A DNA stretch of 64,000 bases from Candidatus Phosphitivorax anaerolimi (lineage in GTDB: Bacteria > Desulfobacterota > Desulfomonilia > UBA1062). How positions within the stretch are numbered: position 1 is the first letter of the stretch; each line of letters opens with the position of its first letter. The stretch lies in the NCBI GenBank assembly GCA_001896555.1, contig MPOS01000032.1:1-64000 (forward strand), read 5' to 3'. Below the pieces are notes generated by a model. That model searched no databases, was not told the origin of the DNA, and worked only from the letters and a program-made list of their open reading frames with translations. Below are positions 37,340 through 47,641 of this stretch, piece by piece. The position numbers were made by a program, and so were the translations under genes.

Positions 37340-39208
37340 ATGAAGAGAGTCGTCATCGGCACCGCAGGACACGTTGACCACGGCAAGACATCGCTCATCA
37401 AGGCAATGACCGGCGTGGATTGCGACCGCCTGAAAGAGGAAAAGCAGCGCGGGCTGACGATCGAGCTCGGTTTCACCTCGCTGGACCTTCCTTCCGGAGA
37501 GAAGGTCGGCGTGGTGGATGTGCCCGGCCACGTGAGGTTCATCCGGCACATGCTCTCCGGGGCGTCGGGAATCGACCTGGTCATGCTGGTGGTTGCCGCT
37601 GACGAAGGGGTGATGCCCCAGACCGTCGAACACATCCAGATCTGCAGCCTCCTGGGCATCCAGCGGGGTGTGGTCGTTCTCACCAAGATCGACACGGTGG
37701 ACGACGACCTCCTGGAGCTTGCGTATGCGGACATCCAGGATTTCATGTCTCGCACCTTTCTCAAGGATGCGCCCATCGTGGCCGTGAGCTCGATGACCGG
37801 CAAGGGGATCGACGAGCTCAAGCAGGTCCTTGACGAGCAGGTCCGCTCTTTGGAAGAAAGGCGGATCACCGGCATCCCGGTCTTGCCCGTAGACCGGGTG
37901 TTCACCATCAAGGGCTTCGGGACCGTGGTCACCGGTACCATGAAGCAGGGAGTGTTCGAGGAGGATCAGGAGGTCGAGGTCCTGCCTGCCGGGCGCAAGG
38001 CCCGGGTGCGCAACATCCAGGTCTACGGACATGATGCCGACAGGGCTATGGCCGGCATGCGAACGGCGATCAACCTCCAGGGCTTTTCCCGGGAAGACAT
38101 CGAACGGGGCCAGTGGGTGGTGCCGGCAGGCGTGTTCAAACCCACGCGGCTCCTGGACGCCCGGCTGGATCTGATAGCCAAGCCCAAGAAGGGTGAGGTC
38201 AAAATCCACTTCGGCACATCCGAGCTCACCGGCGAGATGAGCATCCACGCCGTGGACGGGCACGATGTGGCGAGGATACGGCTCAAGGAGCCGGTCATCG
38301 CGACGTTCGGCGATAGGTTCATCATCCGGAGCATCTCTCCCTCCCACACGCTCGCAGGGGCCACAGTGCTCAATCCCTCGCCCCGCCGGAGGTTTTCCGA
38401 GGAAATCGCCCGGGATCTGCTGAGCTCGGAGAAGGTGCGTCAGGTCGCAGGCATCATCAGGGATGCAGGGGTCCGGGGCATATCGAAAAAGGAGCTCGCC
38501 GCGGTCTTCGCCGACGGAGGCTCGTCCCTGGACAAGGGCTTGGCTGAGCTCCTGTCATCCGGACAGATCATACGCTTCGATCCCAACAACGATCTCTATG
38601 TCTTTGAGTCTTATGCGCTCTCGCTCAAAGATCTCATCCTGGAGAAGGTGAAGGAATACCATAGAGACCATGCCTCCTCCCCCGGCATCTCCCGCGAGCA
38701 CCTGCGCTCGGCACTCAAGGGGAGCGTGGATCCAAAGCTCTTTCACAAGCTGCTGACTGATCTCATGAAAAAGGGTGAAATCGAGGAAGTCGGCCCCGAT
38801 ATCAGAGAGAAAGGCTTCAGCCCCTCGCTCGGCGATGCCATGGGCGCCGCAGGGGAGAAGGTCTATGCCATACTCTCCGCGAGCGGCTTCGAGCCGCCGC
38901 GCGTTCAGGAGATCGCAGAGCGCCTTTCCTTGGACTTAAAGCAGATGGAGGAAGTGCTCGGCTTCCTCACCCGGCAGGGAAGGCTCACCAAGATCAAGGA
39001 CGATGTGTATCTCACCGAGTCCGCGGTCTCCCGGCTCAAGGAAAAGGTCCGCCAGTTCATTCGCGAACATGATTCGCTTGCGCCCGCGGATATGAAGCAG
39101 ATTATCGGCGTCAGCCGCAAGTATGCCATTCCCTTTCTGGAGTACCTCGACCGCGTCCACTTCACGGTACGAGTGGACAACGTCCGCAAGCTGGGTGTGG
39201 GGGGATGA
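37340..39208 (+). CDS. selB: Selenocysteine-specific elongation factor SelB
   Basis: A 622-aa GTPase that delivers Sec-tRNA(Sec) to UGA codons next to a SECIS hairpin. G1 is GHVDHGKT (residues 10-17), G3 DVPGH (60-64), G4 TKID (115-118). EF-Tu-like domains 2 and 3 have [25 protein letters not shown] and FGDRFIIRS. The C-terminal part (about 380-622) contains repeated winged-helix units that bind the SECIS. It proves that the cell decodes Sec. selA, selC and selD are not in the window. The ATG at 37340 has no strong Shine-Dalgarno sequence. Confidence 0.96.
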   Translation: MKRVVIGTAGHVDHGKTSLIKAMTGVDCDRLKEEKQRGLTIELGFTSLDLPSGEKVGVVDVPGHVRFIRHMLSGASGIDLVMLVVAADEGVMPQTVEHIQICSLLGIQRGVVVLTKIDTVDDDLLELAYADIQDFMSRTFLKDAPIVAVSSMTGKGIDELKQVLDEQVRSLEERRITGIPVLPVDRVFTIKGFGTVVTGTMKQGVFEEDQEVEVLPAGRKARVRNIQVYGHDADRAMAGMRTAINLQGFSREDIERGQWVVPAGVFKPTRLLDARLDLIAKPKKGEVKIHFGTSELTGEMSIHAVDGHDVARIRLKEPVIATFGDRFIIRSISPSHTLAGATVLNPSPRRRFSEEIARDLLSSEKVRQVAGIIRDAGVRGISKKELAAVFADGGSSLDKGLAELLSSGQIIRFDPNNDLYVFESYALSLKDLILEKVKEYHRDHASSPGISREHLRSALKGSVDPKLFHKLLTDLMKKGEIEEVGPDIREKGFSPSLGDAMGAAGEKVYAILSASGFEPPRVQEIAERLSLDLKQMEEVLGFLTRQGRLTKIKDDVYLTESAVSRLKEKVRQFIREHDSLAPADMKQIIGVSRKYAIPFLEYLDRVHFTVRVDNVRKLGVGG

Positions 39209-39232
39209 GCAGGGTCCAGACCCCCGGTTGTG

Positions 39233-39340
39233 TCACTGTGTCGGTCTAAACGCGCGAATCAGCTTCACCCGTTCTCTGAGTTTGAGGCTGAGGTAGAGCG
39301 GGCTCAAGATAAGTGTTCGAATGATCTCCCTCTTTGTCAT
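39233..39340 (-). CDS. Possible 35-aa basic peptide
   Basis: ATG at 39340 is preceded by AAGGA at 8 nt. The product (MTKREIIRTLILSPLYL...) is strongly basic and amphipathic with a leucine-rich core, as in small membrane-associated peptides. It lies antisense-free between selB and bamD. The start signal is good, but its shortness makes this uncertain. Confidence 0.35.
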   Translation of the reverse strand: MTKREIIRTLILSPLYLSLKLRERVKLIRAFRPTQ

Positions 39341-39568
39341 ATGCCGCGTCCTTGCCACAGGTTATCACTGCCGGGATATGCTATAAGCATGCCATATCGA
39401 TAAAGGGAAGTGATACCCATAGCTTGCGGGAAGGCCGCATGGGCATCCCCAGGCGGGGCAGGGTGAGACTGTTGCATTATGTTACAGTGTATGAAGGAAA
39501 AGTACAACAGGTGTAATATAAATCCGGTAAACCGGGATGTTGCAGGATCGGGGTTAAGTCTCAACATA

Positions 39569-39582
39569 GACACTTAAGTGTC
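39569..39582. repeat. 14-bp perfect palindrome
   Basis: GACACTTAAGTGTC is a perfect palindrome 34 bp downstream of the bamD stop codon on the bamD strand. No T-run follows on either strand, so its role is unclear. Confidence 0.5.
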
Positions 39583-39615
39583 ATATGGAGAGATCTGACC
39601 CCCATGAGGATGCGG

Positions 39616-40272
39616 TTACTGGTTCGCCTGCTCCGGGGTTTGGCACGAACGGGAAATGAGCTCATCCAGATCGTCGTCCAGGGGCACGTTGGGATAGTGC
39701 TCCCGCACATACTGGAAACGCTTGCACGCGGCCCCATGCTCTTTTTTCTTCAGATAGAACTTCCCGATATATACATAGTGTTTTGCAAGCACGCTCTTTG
39801 CCTCGGCCAGCCGGACCTTCGCGTCTTCCGCATGCGGAGAGTCCGGGTAGGACGAGAGGAAGTTCTCAAAGGTCTGAATCGAGCGGACGGTCTCGGTCTG
39901 GTCCCTGTCGAAGGTGCCGATCTGGTTGAAATGGGTCATGGCGATCCGATAGAGGCAGTACCCGGCCTCGTAATCGGTGGGATAGAGCAGCCGGAACTCC
40001 TCGTAGCTCTGGAGCGCCGAGGCATAGTCCTCCTCGTCATAGTGAAGGTCGGCCGTGGCAAGGAGGGCCTTTCGGGCGAGCTCATCGCCGGGGTAGTAGG
40101 TGCGGACCTCCATGAATTTCTCGACGGCCTTTTCCACCTTCCCCTTTTCGGCAAGCTCGGTGGCCTCCTGGAACAGCTCCTGGGCCGAACGGATTTTTGT
40201 CTCGTCATGGGCGCAGCCTCCCACGATGAGCACCAGGGCCAATAAGAGAAAGGCACTGACAGCATTCTTCAT
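39616..40272 (-). CDS. bamD: Outer membrane assembly lipoprotein BamD
   Basis: A 218-aa outer membrane lipoprotein of the BAM complex that inserts beta-barrel proteins. The lipobox is IVGGC, with Cys at about residue 20. TPR-like helices follow, with LFQEATELAEKGKVEKAVEKF, EEDYASALQSYEEFRLLYP and the characteristic YIGKFYLKKKEHGAACKRFQYV. Length is typical for BamD. It is co-directional with, and 34 nt downstream of, the LpoA-like gene, so the two are probably one operon for envelope assembly. Confidence 0.93.
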   Translation of the reverse strand: MKNAVSAFLLLALVLIVGGCAHDETKIRSAQELFQEATELAEKGKVEKAVEKFMEVRTYYPGDELARKALLATADLHYDEEDYASALQSYEEFRLLYPTDYEAGYCLYRIAMTHFNQIGTFDRDQTETVRSIQTFENFLSSYPDSPHAEDAKVRLAEAKSVLAKHYVYIGKFYLKKKEHGAACKRFQYVREHYPNVPLDDDLDELISRSCQTPEQANQ

Positions 40273-40306
40273 AGCAGGTGATCCTTATGATAAAACAGCG
40301 CGAACA

Positions 40307-42133
40307 TCAAGGGGCGATTTCGTACACAGCCGAGTTCTTGACGCTCAGAACATAAATGATCTTTTCCACCGACCCGTCGGGAGAAAATGACGTGGAGCCG
40401 GTGAGTCCGGGATAGTCCTGAAGCGAGGCAATGAGGCCCTGCAGGGCCTCGCGCGAGGCAGGGTCACCGCTTATGAGATTCTGGAGGATCGTTGCCGTAT
40501 CATATGCGCTCGCCTCCCACACGGAAGGATTGTAGCCGAACGTATAGTAGAACTGGTCATTGAACTCCTGCACATAATCCAGCTGCGAGTTGGCGAAGAA
40601 ACCGCTCACGAACACCGAGTCATCGACATACCTGCCCCCCACCCGGATGAAATCGGGAGAGTCCCAGAGGGTGGGGCCGAAGAGCCGCACGCCCTTGATA
40701 TTGAGGTAGGGGAGGTACGAGGCGACCATGGCGGAGTTGATGGCCGTGTCAGGGATGAGGAGTGCATCGAAATCCGGTGGATTGTTTTCGGGAAGGTGCT
40801 CGACAAGTTTCTTCACTGCCCCCTTGAAATCGACCAGATCCGATGAATACTCGACCGTGCGGACCACGCTGATGCCAAACTCGGGCGCCTTGCTGCTGAA
40901 TATCCGGGTAAAGGAATTCCCAAAGTGATCGCTGGGATAGAAGACGGCGAAGCGCGATATGTTCATGTCGGCGGCCGCCCTGAGAAGGGCCTCGGCCTGG
41001 ACATCGATGGATATGAAGTTGCTGAAGCAATAGGATATCTGGTTCGGGACCACATCGGCACGGGTGAAGAGAAAGGACGGGATCCCTCTCTTGCGCGCCT
41101 CTGCACAGGCGATGCTGCCTGCGGACTCGCCCACCGGTCCGATGAGCGCGATGATGTCTTCTCTGGTATCGAGTTCTTCGATGATGGATGGGATCGACTG
41201 CTCGTCGTTGCCATAGTCGCGGATGAGGTATTCCACCTGTGGCGAGTCGTCCGTGCTGAACACCCGGGAGGCGAACTGGATGCCTTTGAGCACCTTCTGC
41301 CCCACCGTCTCCCACTTGCCGCTCAAGGGGACGAGCACGCCGATGGTTTTCTTGGCTTCGGGGGAGCCGCTCTGGGTCCACCGGGAAAGGCCTTTTCCGG
41401 GCCCGAGCCGGGATATGATGCTGCGGGCCATGTCGTTTTTGCCCTGCTCGATGTAGAGATCCACCTGCCGGGCAAGGAGCACGTCCAGCAGACGGTTGTC
41501 GTGGACGCCCTGCTCGATTTTGTGGAGCTGCTCCACCCGGCCAGTATTCTCTACACCGGTCTTCCAGTAGGGGAGGAGCGATTCCTGCGAAGATTTATCC
41601 ACATAGGGGAACATCATGCTGATGAGATCGAGTGATTCCTGGTATCTCCGTGCGCCTGAGAGCCCCCGGACAAGCCTGATGCCCGGCTGGACGAGATCGG
41701 GGTCGTGGCTTTCACCGTAGAACTCGGTGAAGAGATCGATCGACTGCGAAAATCGACCGAGACGGACCTCCGCCTCCAGAAGGTCTCCTATGACCTGCGA
41801 TTTCAGGGGGGAACGCGCGTACGATCCCAGAAACGACCGGTACAGCTCACTCGCCTTCGAGGGGTTGCTGGCGGAGATGAGGGAGCCTGCCCGGTAGAGT
41901 GCCTGTGGCGCGAGCTCGTGATTGGGAAAGAGCTTCCAGATCGAGATGTACGACTGGTATGCGCTCTGGGTGTTGCCGGATTTTTCCTGGACCAGTGCCC
42001 TGTCATACAACGATTTGGGGTCCTGGGGCGCTGCAGCCTTCTGTACCGGCGCCGCACAGGCAAACGCCAGGAAACAGGCGCCGAAAAGGAGTATGATCTT
42101 GAGCGGAGGAAAATGCTTCATGCGGTTACTCAT
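40307..42133 (-). CDS. LpoA-like penicillin-binding-protein activator / periplasmic-binding lipoprotein
   Basis: A 608-aa lipoprotein. The signal peptide ends in a lipobox near FLAFAC. The N-terminal half has TPR-like helices (LYDRALVQEKSGNTQSAYQSYISIW and onward). The C-terminal half (about 265-600) is a type I periplasmic-binding fold, with IGVLVPLSGKWETVGQKVLKGIQ, IALIGPVGESAGSIA and SVVRTVEYSSDLVDFKGAV. This two-part layout is that of LpoA, which activates PBP1a, and of related delta-proteobacterial lipoproteins. ATG at 42133 is chosen over the upstream one because the signal peptide begins just after it. It lies upstream of bamD. Confidence 0.82.
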   Translation of the reverse strand: MSNRMKHFPPLKIILLFGACFLAFACAAPVQKAAAPQDPKSLYDRALVQEKSGNTQSAYQSYISIWKLFPNHELAPQALYRAGSLISASNPSKASELYRSFLGSYARSPLKSQVIGDLLEAEVRLGRFSQSIDLFTEFYGESHDPDLVQPGIRLVRGLSGARRYQESLDLISMMFPYVDKSSQESLLPYWKTGVENTGRVEQLHKIEQGVHDNRLLDVLLARQVDLYIEQGKNDMARSIISRLGPGKGLSRWTQSGSPEAKKTIGVLVPLSGKWETVGQKVLKGIQFASRVFSTDDSPQVEYLIRDYGNDEQSIPSIIEELDTREDIIALIGPVGESAGSIACAEARKRGIPSFLFTRADVVPNQISYCFSNFISIDVQAEALLRAAADMNISRFAVFYPSDHFGNSFTRIFSSKAPEFGISVVRTVEYSSDLVDFKGAVKKLVEHLPENNPPDFDALLIPDTAINSAMVASYLPYLNIKGVRLFGPTLWDSPDFIRVGGRYVDDSVFVSGFFANSQLDYVQEFNDQFYYTFGYNPSVWEASAYDTATILQNLISGDPASREALQGLIASLQDYPGLTGSTSFSPDGSVEKIIYVLSVKNSAVYEIAP

Positions 42134-42278
42134 TGTATCGGTCTCTCTCTCGCAAGTCAACAACTAGTAGAAATCATTGAACGAATAAAGTCTCTCGCAG
42201 TGTTTTTTTGTCTTGACAAACCAATAGACACTGCTGAACTATACAGGGAAAATTCTGCGAGAGTAAAGGAGATATTTG

Positions 42279-42575
42279 GTGGCAGATTTAGGGAAACGAT
42301 ATAAGTGCTACAAATGCGGCACCAAATTCTATGATTTGAATAAGCCCGCTCCCGTGTGTCCTGCCTGCGGAGAGGATCAGAATAACGAAGAAACCAAAAA
42401 AATGCTCAAGCGCAAGAAGCGCAGGCCCATCGCCAAGGCGAAGTCCGATGCCAGGGCCGTTCCCGAAGAGATGGAAGGAGCCATCGAGGGCGATGAGGAT
42501 GTCGAGGAGTATGTGCTCGATGTAGAGGACATCGTCCTGGAGGAGAACTCCGACTACCAGGAGAAGGACGAATAG
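42279..42575 (+). CDS. FYDLN-acid family zinc-ribbon protein
   Basis: A 98-aa protein of the TIGR02300 FYDLN-acid type. The N-terminal zinc ribbon CYKCGTKFYDLNKPAPVCPACG has two CxxC pairs around the FYDLN motif. A basic stretch (KRKKRRPIAK) and a long acidic tail rich in Glu and Asp follow. The function is unknown. A GTG start is favoured by AGGAG at 7 nt; an in-frame TTG lies one codon upstream. It is transcribed divergently from the LpoA-like gene. Confidence 0.88.
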   Translation: MADLGKRYKCYKCGTKFYDLNKPAPVCPACGEDQNNEETKKMLKRKKRRPIAKAKSDARAVPEEMEGAIEGDEDVEEYVLDVEDIVLEENSDYQEKDE

Positions 42576-42656
42576 CCTCCTCGCATGGTGACGTGCGGCC
42601 CCGGGTCATCGGCGGCCGGCGGGTCCTGATGGGGGCGTCGCCAAAAAAATTGAGTG

Positions 42657-43145
42657 TCAGGTCTTTTTGATGTGGTGGTATATGTCGCCTGGCAGGAGGC
42701 CCCTTGCCGAGGACACGAGCTTGTTCGCGTAGGGCAGGAGTTCGGAGTTCTTCAGGATCGCCGAGTCCTTTGGAAGGGCAAGCTGCAGGATCGTGCAGGC
42801 AAAAACCGCGATGACAACCCCCTTGGCCAGCCCGAGAACAGCACCGAACACCCTGTCGATAACCGAGATGCCCGATGCCTTGATCAGCTTCTGCAGGAAA
42901 AACAGGAGTATCTTTATCGTGAAGAATATGCAGAAGAAGACGAGAAGGTAGCCCAGCACCCCCCGGGGATTCGGGATGTGCACTAAAGCCAGCAGCTTTG
43001 CAAACAGCGGCTCGATCTTTTTTGCCGAGTATAAACCCGCCAGGAGCGCAGCCAGAGACGAGACGCTCCTGATCAGGCCCTGATACGCTCCCAGTGCCAG
43101 GAACGCCGCGCATAGAAGTAGGGAGACGTAGTCAAGCGCGTTCAC
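42657..43145 (-). CDS. CvpA-family membrane protein
   Basis: A 162-aa protein with four membrane segments. The family pattern is NALDYVSLLLCAAFLALGAYQGLIRSV, an internal LGYLLVFFCIFFTIKILLFF, and DRVFGAVLGLAKGVV, which is the conserved Gly-rich loop of CvpA. E. coli CvpA is needed for colicin V production and tolerance of bile acids. GTG start overlaps the upstream gene by 4 nt (GTGA), which fixes it. Its role here is unknown. Confidence 0.88.
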   Translation of the reverse strand: MNALDYVSLLLCAAFLALGAYQGLIRSVSSLAALLAGLYSAKKIEPLFAKLLALVHIPNPRGVLGYLLVFFCIFFTIKILLFFLQKLIKASGISVIDRVFGAVLGLAKGVVIAVFACTILQLALPKDSAILKNSELLPYANKLVSSARGLLPGDIYHHIKKT

Positions 43146-43555
43146 TGCTTTGAGCTGGAGAACTCGATCCAGGCCACGTCCTTCAGAGAAATCTGATAGG
43201 TCCCGAACGGGGTGTTCCCGTATACCCTGGAGAGGTGGTTGATCTTCAGGTCGCACATGTCTTTGGAGCCTATGAGGTTGACACAGGCGCTCTTGTCCTT
43301 GATGGCGACCCGGGAAATGTTCTCGAAGGGGATTCTCACCTTGCCTTTTCCCAGAGACGCCTGAAACAGGGGTTTCCCGTCGATGGTCACCGCGCTGATC
43401 TCCACCTCATTGCCTGCCGTGTCCATGAGCCTTGCATTGAATGAAGAAGCAGCTCCGTTCTGGGGGGCTACCGTTCCCAGGCCCGACATGCCCATGAGTA
43501 CCAGTGAACAGGCAATGACCACCACCGCAGAAACGATACTGTGCTGTTTCAACAT
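43142..43555 (-). CDS. Secreted protein of unknown function
   Basis: A 137-aa protein with a hydrophobic N-terminal signal (VVIACSLVLMGMSGLG), either Sec-cleaved or anchored, and a beta-rich mature part. Segments VRIPFENISRVAIKDKSACVNLIG and GTYQISLKDVAWIEF suggest a small beta-sandwich or PDZ-less adaptor. It has two Cys residues. The start overlaps the DUF4911 stop by 7 nt, and the CvpA gene follows with 4-nt overlap. No family is recognised. Confidence 0.72.
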   Translation of the reverse strand: MLKQHSIVSAVVVIACSLVLMGMSGLGTVAPQNGAASSFNARLMDTAGNEVEISAVTIDGKPLFQASLGKGKVRIPFENISRVAIKDKSACVNLIGSKDMCDLKINHLSRVYGNTPFGTYQISLKDVAWIEFSSSKQ

Positions 43556-43770
43556 CCTATATCCTCCTTTATCACGCCTTCCCGGTGCAGCGCATGGATC
43601 AGCCGTGCAAGCAGCGCCTTTCTGCTCAACGGGTAGGTTATCACTACCTGTGCGGCTATAGGGTCTCTGGTCGAGACGATGCCGAGCCCGTCATAACCCT
43701 CCAGGATGAATCTCAAGTAGGATATGTCGTCCCGGTTTACCCGCACCTCTATCTGCCCTGTTTCCCACAT
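43549..43770 (-). CDS. DUF4911-domain protein
   Basis: A 73-aa protein matching the DUF4911 pattern as I know it: an RVNRDDISYLRFILEGYDGLGIVSTRD core and VVITYPLSRKALLARLIHALHREG, an alpha/beta ferredoxin-like plait. It is first in a three-gene leftward operon (DUF4911, secreted protein, CvpA), with 7-nt overlap to the next gene. Found mainly in Desulfobacterota; function unknown. Confidence 0.8.
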   Translation of the reverse strand: MWETGQIEVRVNRDDISYLRFILEGYDGLGIVSTRDPIAAQVVITYPLSRKALLARLIHALHREGVIKEDIGC

Positions 43771-43829
43771 GTCTTAAAAAAATGAATAGCATACAAGATT
43801 ACCGGGTGCAAGGAGGTGATCCATTCTCA

Positions 43830-43877
43830 ATGGGCAGGGGAGAGAAAAGGGGTTTTGAAAATGCCGTCCCCTCCTGA
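43830..43877 (+). CDS. Possible 15-aa leader peptide
   Basis: An ATG-initiated frame (MGRGEKRGFENAVPS) starts 7 nt after AAGGAGGTGATCC, which complements the 3' end of 16S rRNA over 13 nt. It is probably too short to be a gene and lies upstream of the promoter assigned to the ATPase operon. It is reported only because the ribosome site is unusually perfect. Confidence 0.2.
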   Translation: MGRGEKRGFENAVPS

Positions 43878-43951
43878 ATAAGACACTGTGCTATAAGCAA
43901 TGCTGCGGGAATGAGGCCTAAAACAGCGTCCAAGAATATGGAAAGCGTTTT

Positions 43952-43980
43952 TTCATACCGGTTCCCGTCTGCGGTACAAT
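43952..43980 (+). promoter_or_regulatory. Candidate promoter of the F-type ATPase operon
   Basis: TTCATA (43952-43957) and TACAAT (43975-43980) are separated by 17 bp. TACAAT matches the -10 consensus at five of six positions. It lies 146 bp upstream of the first small frame of the operon. Confidence 0.45.
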
Positions 43981-44125
43981 CGTGCAGAGGTCACCGGACA
44001 ACCGTTTCGTCAATGGGAATACCGGCCTTGCCAGGGAAGAAAGTCGATTGTGGCATTTCTCTTGAGCCCGGCAATGATAAATGTTGACACCCCATTATTG
44101 GAAATGCTAGGGAAAAGAATGAATA

Positions 44126-44344
44126 ATGAGTGAATCGCCATTCATTACAAGGCCGGGGAGGGGGATCTTTAAAAGGCCCCAGAACGATACACAGCTCGTA
44201 AAAGATCTTGCCATCATAACCCAGCTGGGTTTCATCATGGCGGGGTCGACAGACCTGAGTTTCTGGCTGGGCTATGAGCTGAGCGAGCGGTTGAATGTGC
44301 ATAGTATTGTGTATGGCGCCTTTATCCTTCTGGAGATTCTATGA
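44126..44344 (+). pseudogene. AtpZ/AtpI-like fragment
   Basis: A 72-aa frame. Residues 24-45 (LVKDLAIITQLGFIMAGSTDL) align well with the first membrane helix and leader of AtpZ/AtpI proteins of F-type ATPase operons. The following helix (FWLGYELSERLNVHSIVYGAF) matches less well and stops abruptly after ILLEIL, before the usual C-terminal Gly-rich end. The helix also contains Ser-Thr-Asp where Gly/Ile/hydrophobic residues are normal. It is probably an eroded atpZ/I gene. It is followed directly by the subunit-c-like fragment; the subunit a gene, which normally lies between, is absent. Confidence 0.6.
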
Positions 44345-44370
44345 GGAATAGATAGGAGGAACAATCTATT

Positions 44371-44568
44371 ATGGAGAGTATACCCGGTACGGATCTGGTG
44401 AGGGCGGCCGCCTTTCATGGCGCAGGGATTGCGATGGGTGACTGTGCCATCGGCCCCGATGTTGGCGAGGGGTATACCGGCGGCAAGACGTTCGGGCGGA
44501 ATCCGGGCGAAGCCGGCTTGCTGACAAGAAGCATGCCCGTGGCTCTGCTTCTGACTTTCGTCGTATAA
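44371..44568 (+). pseudogene. F-type ATPase subunit c-like frame missing the ion-binding helix
   Basis: A 65-aa frame. Residues 11-39 (RAAAFHGAGIAMGDCAIGP, then DVGEGYTGGK) resemble the first helix of F0 subunit c, and GRNPGEAGLLTRSM resembles its polar loop. Two Asp (24 and 30) and a Cys interrupt the glycine-rich helix. The second helix with the essential Glu (QA.AE..GIY type) is missing: the frame passes from TRSM straight to PVALLLTFVV, which looks like the helix end. It reads as an in-frame deletion. AGGAGG lies 11 nt before the ATG. It cannot work as a normal rotor subunit. Confidence 0.65.
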
Positions 44569-44579
44569 GGAGGACTGCT

Positions 44580-45008
44580 TTGATAGAACTCAACTGGACC
44601 TTTTTTGTGCAGATCTTCAACTTCCTGCTCCTCATTTTCATCCTGAACAAGATTCTCTACAAGCCTATCCTCAAGGTGCTTGACGAGAGGGAGGAGAGGA
44701 TCGCCGGCGGGCAGGAAAAGGCCAAGAAGCTCCTGGAAGAAAGCCAGAGCATTCTCAAGAGTTATAACGAGAAGCTCTACAACGCCAAGATCGATGCAAT
44801 GACTGTGAAGAATTCTTCCCGCAAGCAGGCGGTTGACGAGGCCAACGAGATCATCGAGAATGCAAGGCGCAATGCCGAGGAAATCGTTCTCAGTGTCCAG
44901 AAGGAGATGGCCGAGGAAATCGCGCGGGTAAAGAGCGAGCTGGAGCCGGAGATCGGTGTCATGGCCGGAACCATTGCCCAGCGGATTCTGGGGAGGAAGG
45001 TTGCATGA
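44580..45008 (+). CDS. F-type ATP synthase subunit b'
   Basis: A 142-aa peripheral stalk subunit. A membrane helix near the N-terminus (ELNWTFFVQIFNFLLLIFILNKILYKPI) contains the conserved Asn/Pro of b subunits. A long charged coiled coil rich in Glu, Lys and Ala follows (residues 30-140). Start is TTG with AAGGAGG 6 nt upstream. The paired b/b' arrangement is typical of photosynthetic bacteria and delta-proteobacteria. The stop overlaps the start of the following b gene. Function depends on F0 subunits that are not intact here. Confidence 0.92.
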   Translation: MIELNWTFFVQIFNFLLLIFILNKILYKPILKVLDEREERIAGGQEKAKKLLEESQSILKSYNEKLYNAKIDAMTVKNSSRKQAVDEANEIIENARRNAEEIVLSVQKEMAEEIARVKSELEPEIGVMAGTIAQRILGRKVA

Positions 45009-45570
45009 TGAAGAGAGTGTACAGGATTGCACCTCTCCTGGCGGTCCTTCTGTTTGCCGTCGCCACGGCCTGTATGGCCGCGGAAGGCGGCGAGGGGGGA
45101 GGCCGGGATATGGTGTGGAGGATCGTCAATTTCTTCATTCTCGTTGCGGTTCTCTGGAAGCTTCTCGCCGACAAGATCAAGAAGTATTTCAGTGACCGCC
45201 GAGTTGAAATCGCCGAGATGATCGATACCGCTGACAAGGCCCGGGAAGAAGCCGAAAAGCAGTTTGCCGAGTACCAGTCGAGGCTTCAGAACATCGACAG
45301 GGACATTCAGGAAATACGCGATGCGATCATGGGCGAGCTCGAGGGTGAAAAGCAGCGCATCATCGAGGAAGGCAAGGTAGCGGCCGAGCGGATCATCGAG
45401 CAGGCGAAGTGGTCTGCCGAGCAGGAGATCATCAAGGCCAAGAATTCCTTGAGAAACCAGGTGGTGGACATGGCCGGGGACATGGCCTCGGGTCTGGTGA
45501 CCAATTCCATGACCCCGGAAGACCAGAAACGGCTGATCGAGGAATATCTTGATAAAGTGGGGAAAGTGCA

Positions 45571-45574
<4 letters not shown>
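45005..45574 (+). CDS. atpF: F-type ATP synthase subunit b
   Basis: A 189-aa stalk subunit. An N-terminal hydrophobic leader (LLAVLLFAVATACM) precedes the usual b-subunit helix VWRIVNFFILVAVLWKLL and a coiled coil with EEAEKQFAEYQSRL. The N-terminal leader resembles a signal sequence, as in several delta-proteobacterial b subunits. ATG at 45005 overlaps the b' stop (ATGATG), and its own stop overlaps atpH. Confidence 0.93.
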
Positions 45575-47632
<2,058 letters not shown>

Positions 47633-47641
47633 GGTGCTGGC

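Larger units (their letters stand above)
39209..39615. other. Intergenic region between convergent selB and bamD
   Basis: This is about 400 bp. It holds a possible 35-codon minus-strand frame (39233-39340) and a 14-bp palindrome (39569-39582), listed separately. There is no clear T-tailed terminator for selB and no sign of a selC tRNA. Confidence 0.5.
43771..44125. other. Leader region of the F-type ATPase operon
   Basis: This 355-bp stretch separates the leftward DUF4911 operon from the rightward ATPase genes. It holds an extended Shine-Dalgarno-like AAGGAGGTGATCC (43810-43822) before a 15-codon frame (43830-43877) and a good sigma-70-like promoter (43952-43980). No larger gene was seen. 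Confidence 0.55.

Noticed and set aside
43810-43822. Fragment of 16S rRNA 3' end
   Set aside because: AAGGAGGTGATCC matches the complement of the 16S 3' end, but flanking sequence does not match rRNA, so it is at most an extended Shine-Dalgarno sequence.
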